Notes: generated from the sequence alone by a model not told the origin. DNA of 64,000 nt from Trichococcus palustris (GCF_900114465.1 NZ_FOTD01000006.1:102876-166875), one strand, 5' to 3'; shown: positions 40,635 to 49,908, counted from the first letter of the stretch. Translations and numbers: made by a program.

Positions 40635-41498
40635 TTAGAATAATTCTCCGTAGCCCAATTCCAATAGATGATCACGAGAAATCTTCAAACTTTCGAACGG
40701 ATCCACTCCATAAGTGTCGTCTTGTTCCACTAATAGGTAGCGTGCGCCTGATGAAATGCTTTCTTCGATGATTGCTTTCAACGGCAGGCTGCCTGTTCCC
40801 AATTCAGCGAATTGGATGATATCAGTGAATGCAGTCATGAATGTCGCAAAATCGCCGTTGTAGAGCGCAGCGAATGCTTCATCCGGAATGGCTGCGATCC
40901 GGTAGTCTTTCAAGTGGATCAATTCCACTTTGCCTTTGTAGTCCTTGATGACTTCCAGTGGGTTTGCGCCGCCGCGTTGCACCCAGTGGACATCCAATTC
41001 AAAGCCCAACAATGGCGCTTTTTCGCGGATGATGTCCAACAGGAATTTGCCGTCATATTTGCGGAATTCGACATGGTGGTTATGGTAGTACAAGGTGATG
41101 CCGTCTTCTTTCAGTTTTTGTGTCACTTCGTTGACGTCATGGCAGAATTCCAGCACTTTATCCAGACTGGCCATCGCGTCGAACGGCAGCATGCCGATGC
41201 GCAACAAGTCAGTTCCAACGGCTTTGCAATCCGCTACGATTTTGTCGTAGTGTGTCGTCAAAGATTCGCCGTCTTTTACTTGTGGTTTCAAAGAAGCGCT
41301 CATGGAAGCCACTTCCATGCCGAAATCAGCGGTCGCTTTTTGGATTTCAGCAATATTCTCAGGGGTTGTCGCTACCTGAGAAATCTCAATGGAATGATAG
41401 CCGAGGTCATGTAATTTTTTCAGTGTTTCGTATGGCCCTACTTCTTCAAAACTTTTTTTCACAGTTGATGCTTGTACGCCTATTTTAACTTTAGCCAT
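40635..41498 (-). CDS. sugar phosphate isomerase/epimerase (xylose isomerase-like TIM barrel)
   Basis: The 287-residue AP endonuclease-2/IolE-like TIM barrel has metal-ligand stretches YYHNHHVEF, GFELDVHWVQRGG, LIHLKDY and the C-terminal LVEQDDTYG. Members isomerise or epimerise sugars and inositols. The substrate is unknown. It overlaps the preceding Gfo/Idh gene by 8 bp and ends the AraC cluster transcript. Confidence 0.87.
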   Translation of the reverse strand: MAKVKIGVQASTVKKSFEEVGPYETLKKLHDLGYHSIEISQVATTPENIAEIQKATADFGMEVASMSASLKPQVKDGESLTTHYDKIVADCKAVGTDLLRIGMLPFDAMASLDKVLEFCHDVNEVTQKLKEDGITLYYHNHHVEFRKYDGKFLLDIIREKAPLLGFELDVHWVQRGGANPLEVIKDYKGKVELIHLKDYRIAAIPDEAFAALYNGDFATFMTAFTDIIQFAELGTGSLPLKAIIEESISSGARYLLVEQDDTYGVDPFESLKISRDHLLELGYGELF

Positions 41499-42504
41499 TG
41501 ATAATTTCCTCCGCTTCGATTGTACGATTTTCTTTTGATGATAATTTCATTGCATCGATCATCAGCATTGCCGGCAAGGCTTCCCTAACGGTCACATAGT
41601 CATTCGTATCCTCTTCGATTGCGTTATAGAAACGTTGAATCAAAGTGGAGTGGCTTGGCCCATAATAGGATTTCGATCCTTTCAATGCGGCATCCTGCAG
41701 CAGGACTTCTTTTTCGCCGTTGCTGTCGGTCCGGTACAGGCGGTTGTCCTTGATGGTGAACTTATAGTTTTTGGTGATGACCTGCAATTCCACACTGGAA
41801 TTTTCTGCATAGGCATTGGTTGACATATAGAAACCGCGCGCGCCATTCTTGAAAGTGAAATTAGCAACTGCCGTATCTTCGACCTCGATGTCATAATCCG
41901 TCAGGTTGGACAAGCTTGCTTTGCATTTATCCAAATCCCCTCCGATTACCTGCATCAAATCCAACGTATGGATAGCCTGGTTGATGATGGAGCCCGCTCC
42001 TGCATACTCCACTTCCCCACGCCAGGGTTTCAGAGTGTAGTAGGTTTCCGGACGGTTCCAAGCCACCAAACCTTTCACCGCAATCACCTCTCCGACGTTA
42101 CCGTAACGGAGAAGCTGACGCAATTTTATAAAGGTTTTATTGTAACGGTTCTGGAAGCAAACACCCACTTTTTTATCCGAATTTTCTGCTATCTCGACTG
42201 TTTTAAGGCCTTCTTCGTAGCTCAATGATAATGGTTTTTCTTGAAAGACGTGCAACCCCTTCTCAACGCAGAGTTTCGTGATCGGATAATGCAGATAATG
42301 CGGCAAGCATATATGCACGACATCCAACTTTTCATTATCCAACATCGTTTCTACATCCGTGTAAAAAGGTATATCCGGATATTTGACTTTCATAGCTTCA
42401 TTCACGTCACATACTGCAACCAATTCGCCGTTTTCGCTTGATTCAATCCCCAATCGATGGACTGGCGATACATCTCCTAATCCGATTATTGCCGCTCTCA
42501 ACAT
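41491..42504 (-). CDS. Gfo/Idh/MocA family oxidoreductase
   Basis: Rossmann start MLRAAIIGLGDVSPVH, catalytic-Lys motif QEKPLSLSYEE near residue 95, and C-terminal GAGSIINQAIHTLDLMQ. Length is 337 residues. It is the third gene of the AraC-Gfo/Idh-Gfo/Idh-isomerase transcript. Two dehydrogenases plus an isomerase suggest oxidation, isomerisation and re-reduction of a sugar ring. The substrate is not identifiable. Confidence 0.87.
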   Translation of the reverse strand: MLRAAIIGLGDVSPVHRLGIESSENGELVAVCDVNEAMKVKYPDIPFYTDVETMLDNEKLDVVHICLPHYLHYPITKLCVEKGLHVFQEKPLSLSYEEGLKTVEIAENSDKKVGVCFQNRYNKTFIKLRQLLRYGNVGEVIAVKGLVAWNRPETYYTLKPWRGEVEYAGAGSIINQAIHTLDLMQVIGGDLDKCKASLSNLTDYDIEVEDTAVANFTFKNGARGFYMSTNAYAENSSVELQVITKNYKFTIKDNRLYRTDSNGEKEVLLQDAALKGSKSYYGPSHSTLIQRFYNAIEEDTNDYVTVREALPAMLMIDAMKLSSKENRTIEAEEIING

Positions 42505-42523
42505 CCCAAATCACGTCACTTTC

Positions 42524-43699
42524 TTATTTTCTTATTTCGAATTTTCCTTCTGCTGCGATGCGCTTGTTCAATTCAGCCAAATATTGATCGCCATCCACGT
42601 TGTAATCTACCTCTTTGTCCAGCCATGAAGATAAATGCATTGCGTTCGCTAACGTAACGCCGTTGATGCCGTCTCTGCCGTTCGCCAATAATGGTGCGCC
42701 ATTTACGACGTGGTCAGCGAAATTGTTCAATACATCGATGTGTTGTTGTCCAAAAACAGTTGTGAATTCTTCTTCCGTTTCAGTCACAAATTGAGCCATG
42801 TCTACTTGTCCCATGAAGATTTTCATAACGTCTGACATATCCATTTTCTCAGAAAGGGTTGCTTCTGGCGCAGTCAGTTGTTTCACGATCAGTTTTTTGG
42901 AATCCTCAACAATGATTTTCCCTTTTGTGCCAAAGATTTCAAAACGGTCTGTACCGACCAAATCATTCGTGCACGTGATGAATGAACCTGTCGCTCCGTT
43001 GCCGAAGTCCAACAATGCGTTCACTTCATTTTCAACGACGATCTCACGGCCAACGCCGTATTGTAATTTCGCGAAAACTTTTTCAGGTTTGCCGCAGATC
43101 CATTGCAATAAGTCCAATTGGTGAGGAGCTTGGTTGACTAAGACGCCGCCGCCTTCGCCGCCCCACGTTGCGCGCCATGCGCTTTGGTTGTAGTAACCTT
43201 GTGGTCTCCACCAAGTAGTGATTATCCAAGTAACGCGTTGCAGATCACCGATTGCTTTATCGTCCATCAATTGTTTGACTTTTTGGTAAAGTGGATTCGT
43301 ACGTTGGTTGAAGAAAATAGCGAAAGTAGTTTCTGGATTTTCATCAGCTGCAGCAATCAAACGTTCCACGTCTTTCGTATAAACGCCGGCTGGTTTTTCG
43401 CCCAATAAATGGATGCCGCGTTTCAATGCGTCGATACCGATCACACAGTGGTCATAGTGGGGAACAGTTGTAACGATTGCGTTGACTACACCCGATTCCA
43501 ACATCTCCATGTAGTTATCGAAGAATGGCAATCCTGGGAAATCAGCCGCTACTTTTTCTTTTTTAGCAGGATCGTTGTCACAAATTGCAACCAATTCGAT
43601 GTTTTCGTTTAAACGAGCATCTTTACTTCTGAAGAAACCAGCGTACATTCCGCCTTCTGCACCATATCCAATAATTCCTAATTTCACTTTTTCTACCAT
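42524..43699 (-). CDS. Gfo/Idh/MocA family oxidoreductase
   Basis: Rossmann start VKLGIIGYGAEGGMYAGFF, EKP motif GEKPAGVYTKDVE near residue 100, and the C-terminal motif GGGVLVNQAPHQLDLLQW. Length is 391 residues. It starts 4 bp after the AraC-type regulator stop, so the two are co-transcribed. The paired WWRPQGYYNQSAWR stretch is characteristic of a subgroup acting on unknown glycosides or sugars. Confidence 0.88.
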   Translation of the reverse strand: MVEKVKLGIIGYGAEGGMYAGFFRSKDARLNENIELVAICDNDPAKKEKVAADFPGLPFFDNYMEMLESGVVNAIVTTVPHYDHCVIGIDALKRGIHLLGEKPAGVYTKDVERLIAAADENPETTFAIFFNQRTNPLYQKVKQLMDDKAIGDLQRVTWIITTWWRPQGYYNQSAWRATWGGEGGGVLVNQAPHQLDLLQWICGKPEKVFAKLQYGVGREIVVENEVNALLDFGNGATGSFITCTNDLVGTDRFEIFGTKGKIIVEDSKKLIVKQLTAPEATLSEKMDMSDVMKIFMGQVDMAQFVTETEEEFTTVFGQQHIDVLNNFADHVVNGAPLLANGRDGINGVTLANAMHLSSWLDKEVDYNVDGDQYLAELNKRIAAEGKFEIRK

Positions 43700-43703
43700 C
43701 TTG

Positions 43704-44567
43704 TCATTCTCCTTTTTCTACTATCATAGTTTTATTTTTTCTATAATTGCTTGGTGTTACGCCTAGATTCTGTTTAAAGTATCTGCTGAAATGTGCATCG
43801 CTTTCAAATCCGCATTCACGGGAAATTTCCTTGATCGACTTTTTAGGCTGCATCATTAAAGCGACACTGGCTTGAGACAACCGATACCCCATCGCATACG
43901 ACATGATGGTCTGCCCGGTTATTTCTTTGAATGCGTGCGATAGATAAGACTTACTCATATTAAGAGCGTTCGCAACATCCTCAATACTGAATGATTCACG
44001 GTAATGTTCAAATAGGAAAGCAGCTACTCTTTGAGCAATCTGCGTTTTCTCATCAATAAAGGTTTGTCCCTTATCCACTATCCGATGTGTTGATGAATCG
44101 ATCAACAGCAATAATTGTGCCATTGCTAACTTGCGTTTGGCTTCATTCGTATCGGATTGATCCAATAAATCCAGATCATTCATATTTTCGATCATATTTT
44201 CAATCTGAATTTCATCCTTTTTTTGAAACGTCCGAATCAAGCCGTTACGATTCTCAGTAAAGAATTTCAACAAATAATCAATTTTAAGGTCCTTCAGCAA
44301 AGGGAGTATCCATTCCGAATCAAAATGAACGATGCTTCGTTCGTAGGCATCTTTATCCCCTAAGACATATGCGCGATGAACAGTCATGCCATCCATCATC
44401 AGCAGGTCTCCCGGTTGCAGGTAATAGATTTGATCTCCCACTAAAAACCGGCAATCCCCCCCGTGAAATAAGAATATTTCATATTGTGGATGGGTATGAA
44501 AATCAAGGCTGTAACCTTGTCCTTTGACGCGATAACTGATCATCAATTTTTCCGAAATAGCTGTCAC
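43704..44567 (-). CDS. AraC family regulator with N-terminal cupin
   Basis: An N-terminal cupin sensor (DFHTHPQYEIFLFHGG, LQPGDLLMMDG; residues 20-75) and a C-terminal double helix-turn-helix (FSIEDVANALNMSKSYLS and GFESDAHFSRYFKQ; about 190-280). It probably activates the downstream sugar genes when a sugar binds. The start is GTG at 44567 with GGGAGAGG close by. Length is 287 residues. It is the first gene of the operon, so the regulator controls its own level. Confidence 0.88.
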   Translation of the reverse strand: MTAISEKLMISYRVKGQGYSLDFHTHPQYEIFLFHGGDCRFLVGDQIYYLQPGDLLMMDGMTVHRAYVLGDKDAYERSIVHFDSEWILPLLKDLKIDYLLKFFTENRNGLIRTFQKKDEIQIENMIENMNDLDLLDQSDTNEAKRKLAMAQLLLLIDSSTHRIVDKGQTFIDEKTQIAQRVAAFLFEHYRESFSIEDVANALNMSKSYLSHAFKEITGQTIMSYAMGYRLSQASVALMMQPKKSIKEISRECGFESDAHFSRYFKQNLGVTPSNYRKNKTMIVEKGE

Positions 44568-44589
44568 TCCTCTCCCTTAGCACCTTTAA

Positions 44590-44618
44590 AGTATAAAATA
44601 AGACCGTTTACATTTCAA
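44590..44618 (-). promoter_or_regulatory. promoter of the AraC-Gfo/Idh operon with cre-like site
   Basis: On the minus strand TTGAAA (44613-44618), 17 bp, TATACT (44590-44595). The spacer (44599-44612) reads TGTAAACGGTCTTA, one base off the CcpA cre core TGNAANCGNNNNCA, so catabolite repression is plausible. Confidence 0.65.
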
Positions 44619-44675
44619 TGACTACAAGTGCTTACAAAATAAAATAAATTGACCAAGACTGCTTTTTATTGTTTA

Positions 44676-44718
44676 AAAAAAGCGAAAAACCAAGGTATAA
44701 ACCTTGATTTTTCGCTTC
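44676..44718 (-). terminator. terminator of the GH3 transcript
   Basis: The stem AGCGAAAAATCAAGG / CCTTGGTTTTTCGCT with T7 on the minus strand lies 360 bp after the GH3 stop, beyond the structured element. Confidence 0.88.
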
Positions 44719-44817
44719 ATATCAACATTTTTAGCTACATGTGAATGATTTATTACAATTATCCTGTTTGATCGCGCTCTGATTTGCTCAAACGTTAGGG
44801 GGTCAAAACGCAAATCC

Positions 44818-45084
44818 TCACACTCTGTTTTAGTTGAACTCTGAATTGCAGAACGAACATCCACTTCACACCCTAGGCCTAAATCTGAAAATCACAGATT
44901 TTGGTCTAGGGTGCTCCAGTGATTCCGTTCTAAACGCAATTCATCGTATCCTACAGTACGGTTCTGAATCCTAGAGTTCTCCGCCTAACGTTGTTCATGC
45001 CCACTCAGCCAAGAACGGGCTGCTTGGTCCTGAACCTCGTTAGTGCTCAAACTCTGAGCTCAGGATTCATCACACTCTGTTTTA
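44818..45084. repeat. palindrome-rich element flanked by 15-bp direct repeats
   Basis: TCACACTCTGTTTTA occurs at 44818-44832 and again at 45070-45084, where it overlaps the GH3 stop codon. Between them lie a 45-bp hairpin (CACCCTAG...CTAGGGTG, 44868-44912) and a nested fold: GAATCCT/AGGATTC and AGAGTT/AACTCT outside, CTAACG..GTTC / GAAC..CGTTAG in the middle, CCAAG/CTTGG inside (about 44966-45067). It has no coding capacity. It resembles a small non-autonomous mobile element or a structured 3' untranslated RNA. Confidence 0.7.
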
Positions 45085-46824
45085 TAATTTAGCTTGCCAT
45101 TTGTCGGTCCAAACCAATTCGTTGTGGCCGCCTTTGAATTCTGATTTGCCTTCTAGTTTATCGATGACTTGTTTGATCGTTTCTTCGTTGTTGTGGTAAG
45201 CATTGATGAATGTTTTCACCATAGTCGCATCATGCAAGTGAGTTGTGAAGTTCAATGATACGAATGCATGAGGAACTTCCCATACAAACCATGGACATTC
45301 ATTTGCCATCGCAGTGCTCCATTGGATACGGTAGTTGTTTTGAGCGCCGTAACCAGCGATATCAGCAACTTCCAAAGCGAAGTCTACTTCATCACGGTAT
45401 TTCAAAGTAGCGCCTTTTACACGTGAGCCAGGCTCGTTAATCGTCACTTCGTAACCACGTTTTGTCAATTCATCCACGAATAATTGTTGTGCTTTTGAAC
45501 CGTTATCGGTGATGCCGCCTTTTTCGCCTTCCAACATATATAAGCGAATGCGTTTGTGGTCTACTGAGTTGATCGGCAAGTTATTTTGGGTATCTTTGAT
45601 CAAAGAGATACCTTTATCAGCAGCTTCCGCTCTCCATTGTAAATGTTCTTCACAAGCGATAACGTTCAAGTCTTCACGCGTGCGCAACAATGTACCGTTT
45701 GCTTGTTTCTCTGGCAAGTGCAGTTTAGCTTTCAAGCCTAAGATACGACGCAAAGCATCCGTCAAACGTTCTTCCGTGATGACGCCGTTTTGGTAACCTT
45801 TCAACATGAAGCCGAAGTCTTCTTCGATGTTATTGAAGAATAAGAACATATCGCAACCAGCAGCGATCGCTTTAGGAACGTATTCTTCGCGGCGCATAGC
45901 GGATGTCATACCCAACATATGCGTTGCATCTGTGATGACCAAGCCGTTGAAGCCTAATTCGCCTTTCAATTCATCTTGGATCAATTCTTCCGCCAATGTA
46001 GCAGGCATGATGTCTTTGTCTTCTAATGAAGGATTTAATTCTTTTTGTAGTGCCGGAACGGCAATGTGGCCGGCCATGATCATTTCAACACCGCGATCGA
46101 TGTGGTTTTGGTAAACTTTACCGAATGATGCGCGCCATTCTTCAGGACTTAACTCATTAATTCCTAAAACTAAATGTTGGTCACGTTCTTCCGTTCCGTC
46201 TCCAGGGAAATGTTTGATACATTGGATAACGCCGTCTTTCATGTTTTCGCCATTTTCAGCAGTCAGACCATCCAAGTAAGCATTCGTATATTTGATGACT
46301 GTTTCTGCATCCGTACCGTAAGCACGCGTGTTTACGATTGTATTTCTCCAGTTGTAAAGAATATCCACACAAGGGTCGAAGTTTACGTTAACCCCCAAAG
46401 CTTTTTCTTCACGAGCAGAAACTAAACCGGCATGGTAAGCAACTTGCGGGTCGCCTGAAGCTTCACACTGTGCACCAGAAGCGATATAAGTACCTTCGCC
46501 ACATGCACCGTTACCGCCTGCATCGCAGTTAGCAGCTACCAATAAAGGAATTTTAGACGTAGATTGTAAGTCATTCAATAAGTCTTGGATATCTTCTTTT
46601 GAATTTCCGTGGTAACGCGCGCCACCGATATGGAATTTTTCGATGATTTCTTGGTTTGTGAAGTCGTTACCTGAAAAAGCATCGTTCCCGAAGAAGAAAA
46701 GGTTCGTGAATAATTGGCCGACTTTTTCTTCGTCCGTCATTCCATCGATTGTATCGTTGACCCATTTGATTTGTTCGTCAGCTAGGTTATATGGTTTTGC
46801 TTTTAGATCTACTAATTTTGGCAC
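45082..46824 (-). CDS. glycoside hydrolase family 3 protein
   Basis: The N-terminal GH3 barrel (LADEQIKWVNDTIDGMT, IPLLVAANCDAGG, CIKHFPGDGTEERDQH near residue 210) has the nucleophile Asp expected in GLVITDATHMLGM (near 300). A C-terminal alpha/beta domain follows. NagZ-type enzymes have KHFPGHGDT; here it is KHFPGDG, so specificity may differ. No signal peptide is present, so it is cytoplasmic. I chose GTG at 46824, 7 nt after AGGAGG. It may release glucuronate or another sugar from imported glycosides. Length is 580 residues. Confidence 0.86.
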   Translation of the reverse strand: MPKLVDLKAKPYNLADEQIKWVNDTIDGMTDEEKVGQLFTNLFFFGNDAFSGNDFTNQEIIEKFHIGGARYHGNSKEDIQDLLNDLQSTSKIPLLVAANCDAGGNGACGEGTYIASGAQCEASGDPQVAYHAGLVSAREEKALGVNVNFDPCVDILYNWRNTIVNTRAYGTDAETVIKYTNAYLDGLTAENGENMKDGVIQCIKHFPGDGTEERDQHLVLGINELSPEEWRASFGKVYQNHIDRGVEMIMAGHIAVPALQKELNPSLEDKDIMPATLAEELIQDELKGELGFNGLVITDATHMLGMTSAMRREEYVPKAIAAGCDMFLFFNNIEEDFGFMLKGYQNGVITEERLTDALRRILGLKAKLHLPEKQANGTLLRTREDLNVIACEEHLQWRAEAADKGISLIKDTQNNLPINSVDHKRIRLYMLEGEKGGITDNGSKAQQLFVDELTKRGYEVTINEPGSRVKGATLKYRDEVDFALEVADIAGYGAQNNYRIQWSTAMANECPWFVWEVPHAFVSLNFTTHLHDATMVKTFINAYHNNEETIKQVIDKLEGKSEFKGGHNELVWTDKWQAKL

Positions 46825-46941
46825 TTTATTTCCTCCTAAAATCCTTTTATAATAATTTCGACTTTCCAATTTAACTATCTAAAAAAGTAACCCTTTTCAT
46901 TTAGCAAGCAAAAACAATCTTTTTTCTTCACTCATAAAAAT

Positions 46942-46998
46942 AGAAACGCGGCGATTTGAAGTAAGGTATGTTTGGACAAATTCTCTTCAAATCGCTTT
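46942..46998 (-). terminator. hairpin after the HAD gene
   Basis: GCGATTTGAAG / CTTCAAATCGC is perfectly paired around a 23-nt loop, followed by CGCGTTTCTATTTTT on the minus strand. Confidence 0.6.
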
Positions 46999-47019
46999 GT
47001 TTTGCTATTTATGAATGTA

Positions 47020-47868
47020 TTAGTCGAATTGCGCTAAAAGTGCATGGAATTCTCCAAGAACTTTTGCTTGGTATTCTCCAGCATATTCTTTGTTCATGAA
47101 TTTTCCAAGGGCTTCGTTGCTTAAACATTCCCATGAGAATTCTTCTTTTCCGAAAAGGATTGGGTAGTAGAATACGCCGTTCGTCGTTGCAGCAGCTTCG
47201 TCGCCAGGCGCATCGCCGACCATCAAGATTTCATCAGCCGCATAGCCTTTCGTCAATAAATCAGCAATCGCATCCGCTTTGCTGCCTACTTCTTGTCCGT
47301 AGACAACGTCCACTTGTTGCATCAAATTGTGACGATTCCATTCGCTGTTCAAAGCTTCGCTATTAGCGGAACTTACGATAGCGACATCAGTCAAGCTGTG
47401 GATTTTAGTCAAGCCTTCAAGAACGCCCGGGAATGGTTTGTCTTCGCCAGCCAATTCTTTTTCGATGCCTTCGTTCACTTTTTTGCTCCAAACCAAAGCT
47501 TTTTCCAGATCTTCGGAAGGAGTTTCAGCGATTTGTGCTTCCAAAGAACCATTTGATAAAGAAAGCGCATTGTCAGCCCAGTTAGTCAAAGCAGTGATAT
47601 CGCCTACGTTTTCGCCTTTTTCTTGCGCTACTTGTAAAGTCAATACCAAGGCTTTGAAACGGTTGATTCCGCGTGTGCTGGAGAACAGATTGATTCTGTT
47701 CCAATCAGCCAGGAATGTTTCGCGATCTTTGATGCCGTATTCGTCAGCAGCCAACGGTCCGAAGAAACGTTCATGTTTCACGTTCATCGTATCCATTGCG
47801 CAACCGTCAGAATCGACACAGACTAAGAATTGTTTTTGTTTTTTAAATTGTTCCGGTAATGTAGACAT
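47020..47868 (-). CDS. HAD-superfamily hydrolase of the hexuronate cluster
   Basis: HAD motif I is FLVCVDSDGCAMD (DxD near residue 20), motif II DVAIVSSANSEAL, motif III around GSKADAIADLL and motif IV ILMVGDAPGDEAAA. The inserted cap is helical. It probably removes phosphate from a sugar phosphate. The ATG at 47868 has GAGGAGAGAG upstream; a GTG at 47883 lies upstream of that site. Length is 282 residues. It follows the fructuronate reductase gene, beyond a hairpin. Confidence 0.85.
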   Translation of the reverse strand: MSTLPEQFKKQKQFLVCVDSDGCAMDTMNVKHERFFGPLAADEYGIKDRETFLADWNRINLFSSTRGINRFKALVLTLQVAQEKGENVGDITALTNWADNALSLSNGSLEAQIAETPSEDLEKALVWSKKVNEGIEKELAGEDKPFPGVLEGLTKIHSLTDVAIVSSANSEALNSEWNRHNLMQQVDVVYGQEVGSKADAIADLLTKGYAADEILMVGDAPGDEAAATTNGVFYYPILFGKEEFSWECLSNEALGKFMNKEYAGEYQAKVLGEFHALLAQFD

Positions 47869-47892
47869 TTTCTCTCTCCTCACTTGATTTCA

Positions 47893-47942
47893 AAAAAAAC
47901 AAAGCAGATAGAGAAGAACTGTGCAACACACTTCGTTCTACC
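47893..47942 (-). terminator. hairpin between the SDR and HAD genes
   Basis: The minus-strand stem GCAGGTAGAACGAA / TTCTTCTCTATCTGC (imperfect) is followed by TTTGTTTTTTTT. It may be a partial terminator inside the operon. Confidence 0.6.
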
Positions 47943-47965
47943 TGCCCTATTTTATTTAGTGGCTG

Positions 47966-48811
47966 TTAAACGCCTGCGTAAGCGTTGAATCCGCCGTCGA
48001 TAGGCAATACAACACCATTTACGAAGCTTGCTGCATTTTCGTCAGCTAAGAACAACAAGCCGCCGATTAATTCAGAAGGTTCGCCGAAACGTCCCATTGG
48101 AGTGCTTCCAAGGATTTTGCCTGTGCGAGGAGTTGGAGTTCCATCTTCGTTGAACAATAACGCTTTGTTTTGTTTTGAAACCAAGAAACCAGGAGCGATC
48201 GCATTAACGCGTAGGCCTACGTGTGCGAAGTGGACGGCTAACCATTCAGTCAAGTTAGAGATGGCAGCTTTTGCACCTGAATAAGCAACGATTTTAGTTA
48301 ATGGAGTGAATCCATTCATGCTTGAGATATTGATGATGTTAGCGCCTGGACGACCAACCATGTCTTTAGCGAAAACTTGTGTAGGCAATACTGTACCTAA
48401 GAAGTTTAAGTTGAAGACAAATTCGATACCGCTTTGATCTAAGTCGAAGAAAGTTTTTGTTCCTTCTGGTAAATCAGTTTCATGGTATTCGTTGTCAGTC
48501 GTTGCGCGAGGGTTGTTACCACCAGCACCGTTGACTAAGATATCAACTGGACCCAAATCAGCAACAACTGCTTCTTTAGCAGCTTGCAAGCTAGGCAATT
48601 CCAAAACGTTAGCTTTGTATGCTTTAGCGATGCCGCCAGCAGCAACGATTTCGTCAGCATATCCTTGCGCGTTGTCCAAGTTTAAGTCTAAAAGAGCTAC
48701 TTTTGCGCCTGCTCTAGCGAATTCTTTTGCGAAGAAAGAGCATAATACTCCACCTGCACCTGTAACTACTACTACTTTACCGGTAAAATCATGAACGAAT
48801 GGACTTGTCAT
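47966..48811 (-). CDS. SDR-type D-fructuronate reductase (D-mannonate oxidoreductase)
   Basis: This 281-residue short-chain dehydrogenase has the cofactor loop VVVTGAGGVLCSFFAKE, NGAGGNNP and catalytic YSGAK (Tyr-x3-Lys near residue 180). It matches the YjmF/UxuB type that reduces fructuronate to mannonate in Firmicutes and replaces the long-chain UxuB of E. coli. It follows uxuA by 32 bp in the same transcript. Confidence 0.9.
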   Translation of the reverse strand: MTSPFVHDFTGKVVVVTGAGGVLCSFFAKEFARAGAKVALLDLNLDNAQGYADEIVAAGGIAKAYKANVLELPSLQAAKEAVVADLGPVDILVNGAGGNNPRATTDNEYHETDLPEGTKTFFDLDQSGIEFVFNLNFLGTVLPTQVFAKDMVGRPGANIINISSMNGFTPLTKIVAYSGAKAAISNLTEWLAVHFAHVGLRVNAIAPGFLVSKQNKALLFNEDGTPTPRTGKILGSTPMGRFGEPSELIGGLLFLADENAASFVNGVVLPIDGGFNAYAGV

Positions 48812-48843
48812 CTTAATGATCCTTCTTTCTATTATATGTTGGA

Positions 48844-49908
48844 TTATGCTTTAGCTTCTGCAGCTTTTTTTGCTTTGACGCATGCTTCGTATAAACCGTT
48901 CAAGTAAGTTGCTCCTAGAGCGCGGTCATATAGACCGTATCCAGGACGACCAGTTTCTCCCCAGATCATACGACCATGGTCAGGACGGATTGCGCCTTGG
49001 AAATCATAGTCAACGCATGCCTTAACGACTTCATACATGTCGATAGAACCCATTTCAGATAAATGAGCAGATTCTTCGAATGATTTTCCGCCTGTTAATT
49101 TAACGTTACGGGCATGGACAAAGTTCACACGTTTTTTAGCTAACATATCTTTCAAGATAGCTACTGCATCATTTTTAGGATCTGAAGCGAATGAACCGAC
49201 ACAAAGTGTAACGCCGTTATATTCGCTGTCGTACAATTTGATGAAACGGTTCAAAGCTTCTCCGCCTGTGATGATACGAGGCAATCCGAAGATGCTGTAT
49301 GGAGGATCATCAGGGTGGATAGCCATTTTCACGCCGGCTGCTTCAGCTGTAGGCATGATTGCTTTGATGAAGTATTCAAGGTTTTCCCATAATTTTTCTT
49401 CATCGACTTCTTTGTATTCTTCGAACAGCGTTGTCAATCCTTCTTTGGTATAAGAAGAATCCCAACCTGGTAATGACAATTCGCCTGAGATTGGATCCAT
49501 GCGGTCGATATCTTCTTGTTTGAAGATCAATGCAGTTGAACCATCCGGTAATTCATAGTCTAATTGCGAACGAGTCCAGTCGAATACCGGCATGAAGTTG
49601 TAGCATACAACCGGAATGCCAGCTTTACCTAAGTTAACCAATGTTTCTTTGTAAGCTGCGATATATTTGTCGCGAGTTGGTTTTCCTAATTTGATGTCTT
49701 CGTGAACTGGTACAGACTCGATAACTGAAATGTGTAGCCCTTCAGCTTCCACGTCTGCTTTCAATTTTTCGATTCTTTCCAATGGCCATGGTTGGCCTAC
49801 TGGGATATCATAAACTGCAGTTACGATACCTTTCATTCCAGGGATTTGGCGGATATTTTTCAATGTAACAGGATCATCATGACCGTACCATCTAAATGAC
49901 ATTTCCAT
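48844..49908 (-). CDS. uxuA: mannonate dehydratase
   Basis: This enzyme dehydrates D-mannonate to 2-keto-3-deoxygluconate. FRWYGHDDPVTLKNIRQIPG at the start and MAIHPDDPPYSIFGLPRI are family signatures. ARNVKLTGGKSFEESAHL and RPDHGRMIWGE supply metal ligands. Length is 354 residues. It lies between uxaC and the SDR gene. Confidence 0.95.
   Translation of the reverse strand: MEMSFRWYGHDDPVTLKNIRQIPGMKGIVTAVYDIPVGQPWPLERIEKLKADVEAEGLHISVIESVPVHEDIKLGKPTRDKYIAAYKETLVNLGKAGIPVVCYNFMPVFDWTRSQLDYELPDGSTALIFKQEDIDRMDPISGELSLPGWDSSYTKEGLTTLFEEYKEVDEEKLWENLEYFIKAIMPTAEAAGVKMAIHPDDPPYSIFGLPRIITGGEALNRFIKLYDSEYNGVTLCVGSFASDPKNDAVAILKDMLAKKRVNFVHARNVKLTGGKSFEESAHLSEMGSIDMYEVVKACVDYDFQGAIRPDHGRMIWGETGRPGYGLYDRALGATYLNGLYEACVKAKKAAEAKA

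Noticed and set aside
44673..44864. 63-codon minus-strand frame after the GH3 gene
   Set aside because: It runs through the terminator hairpin and has no ribosome site.
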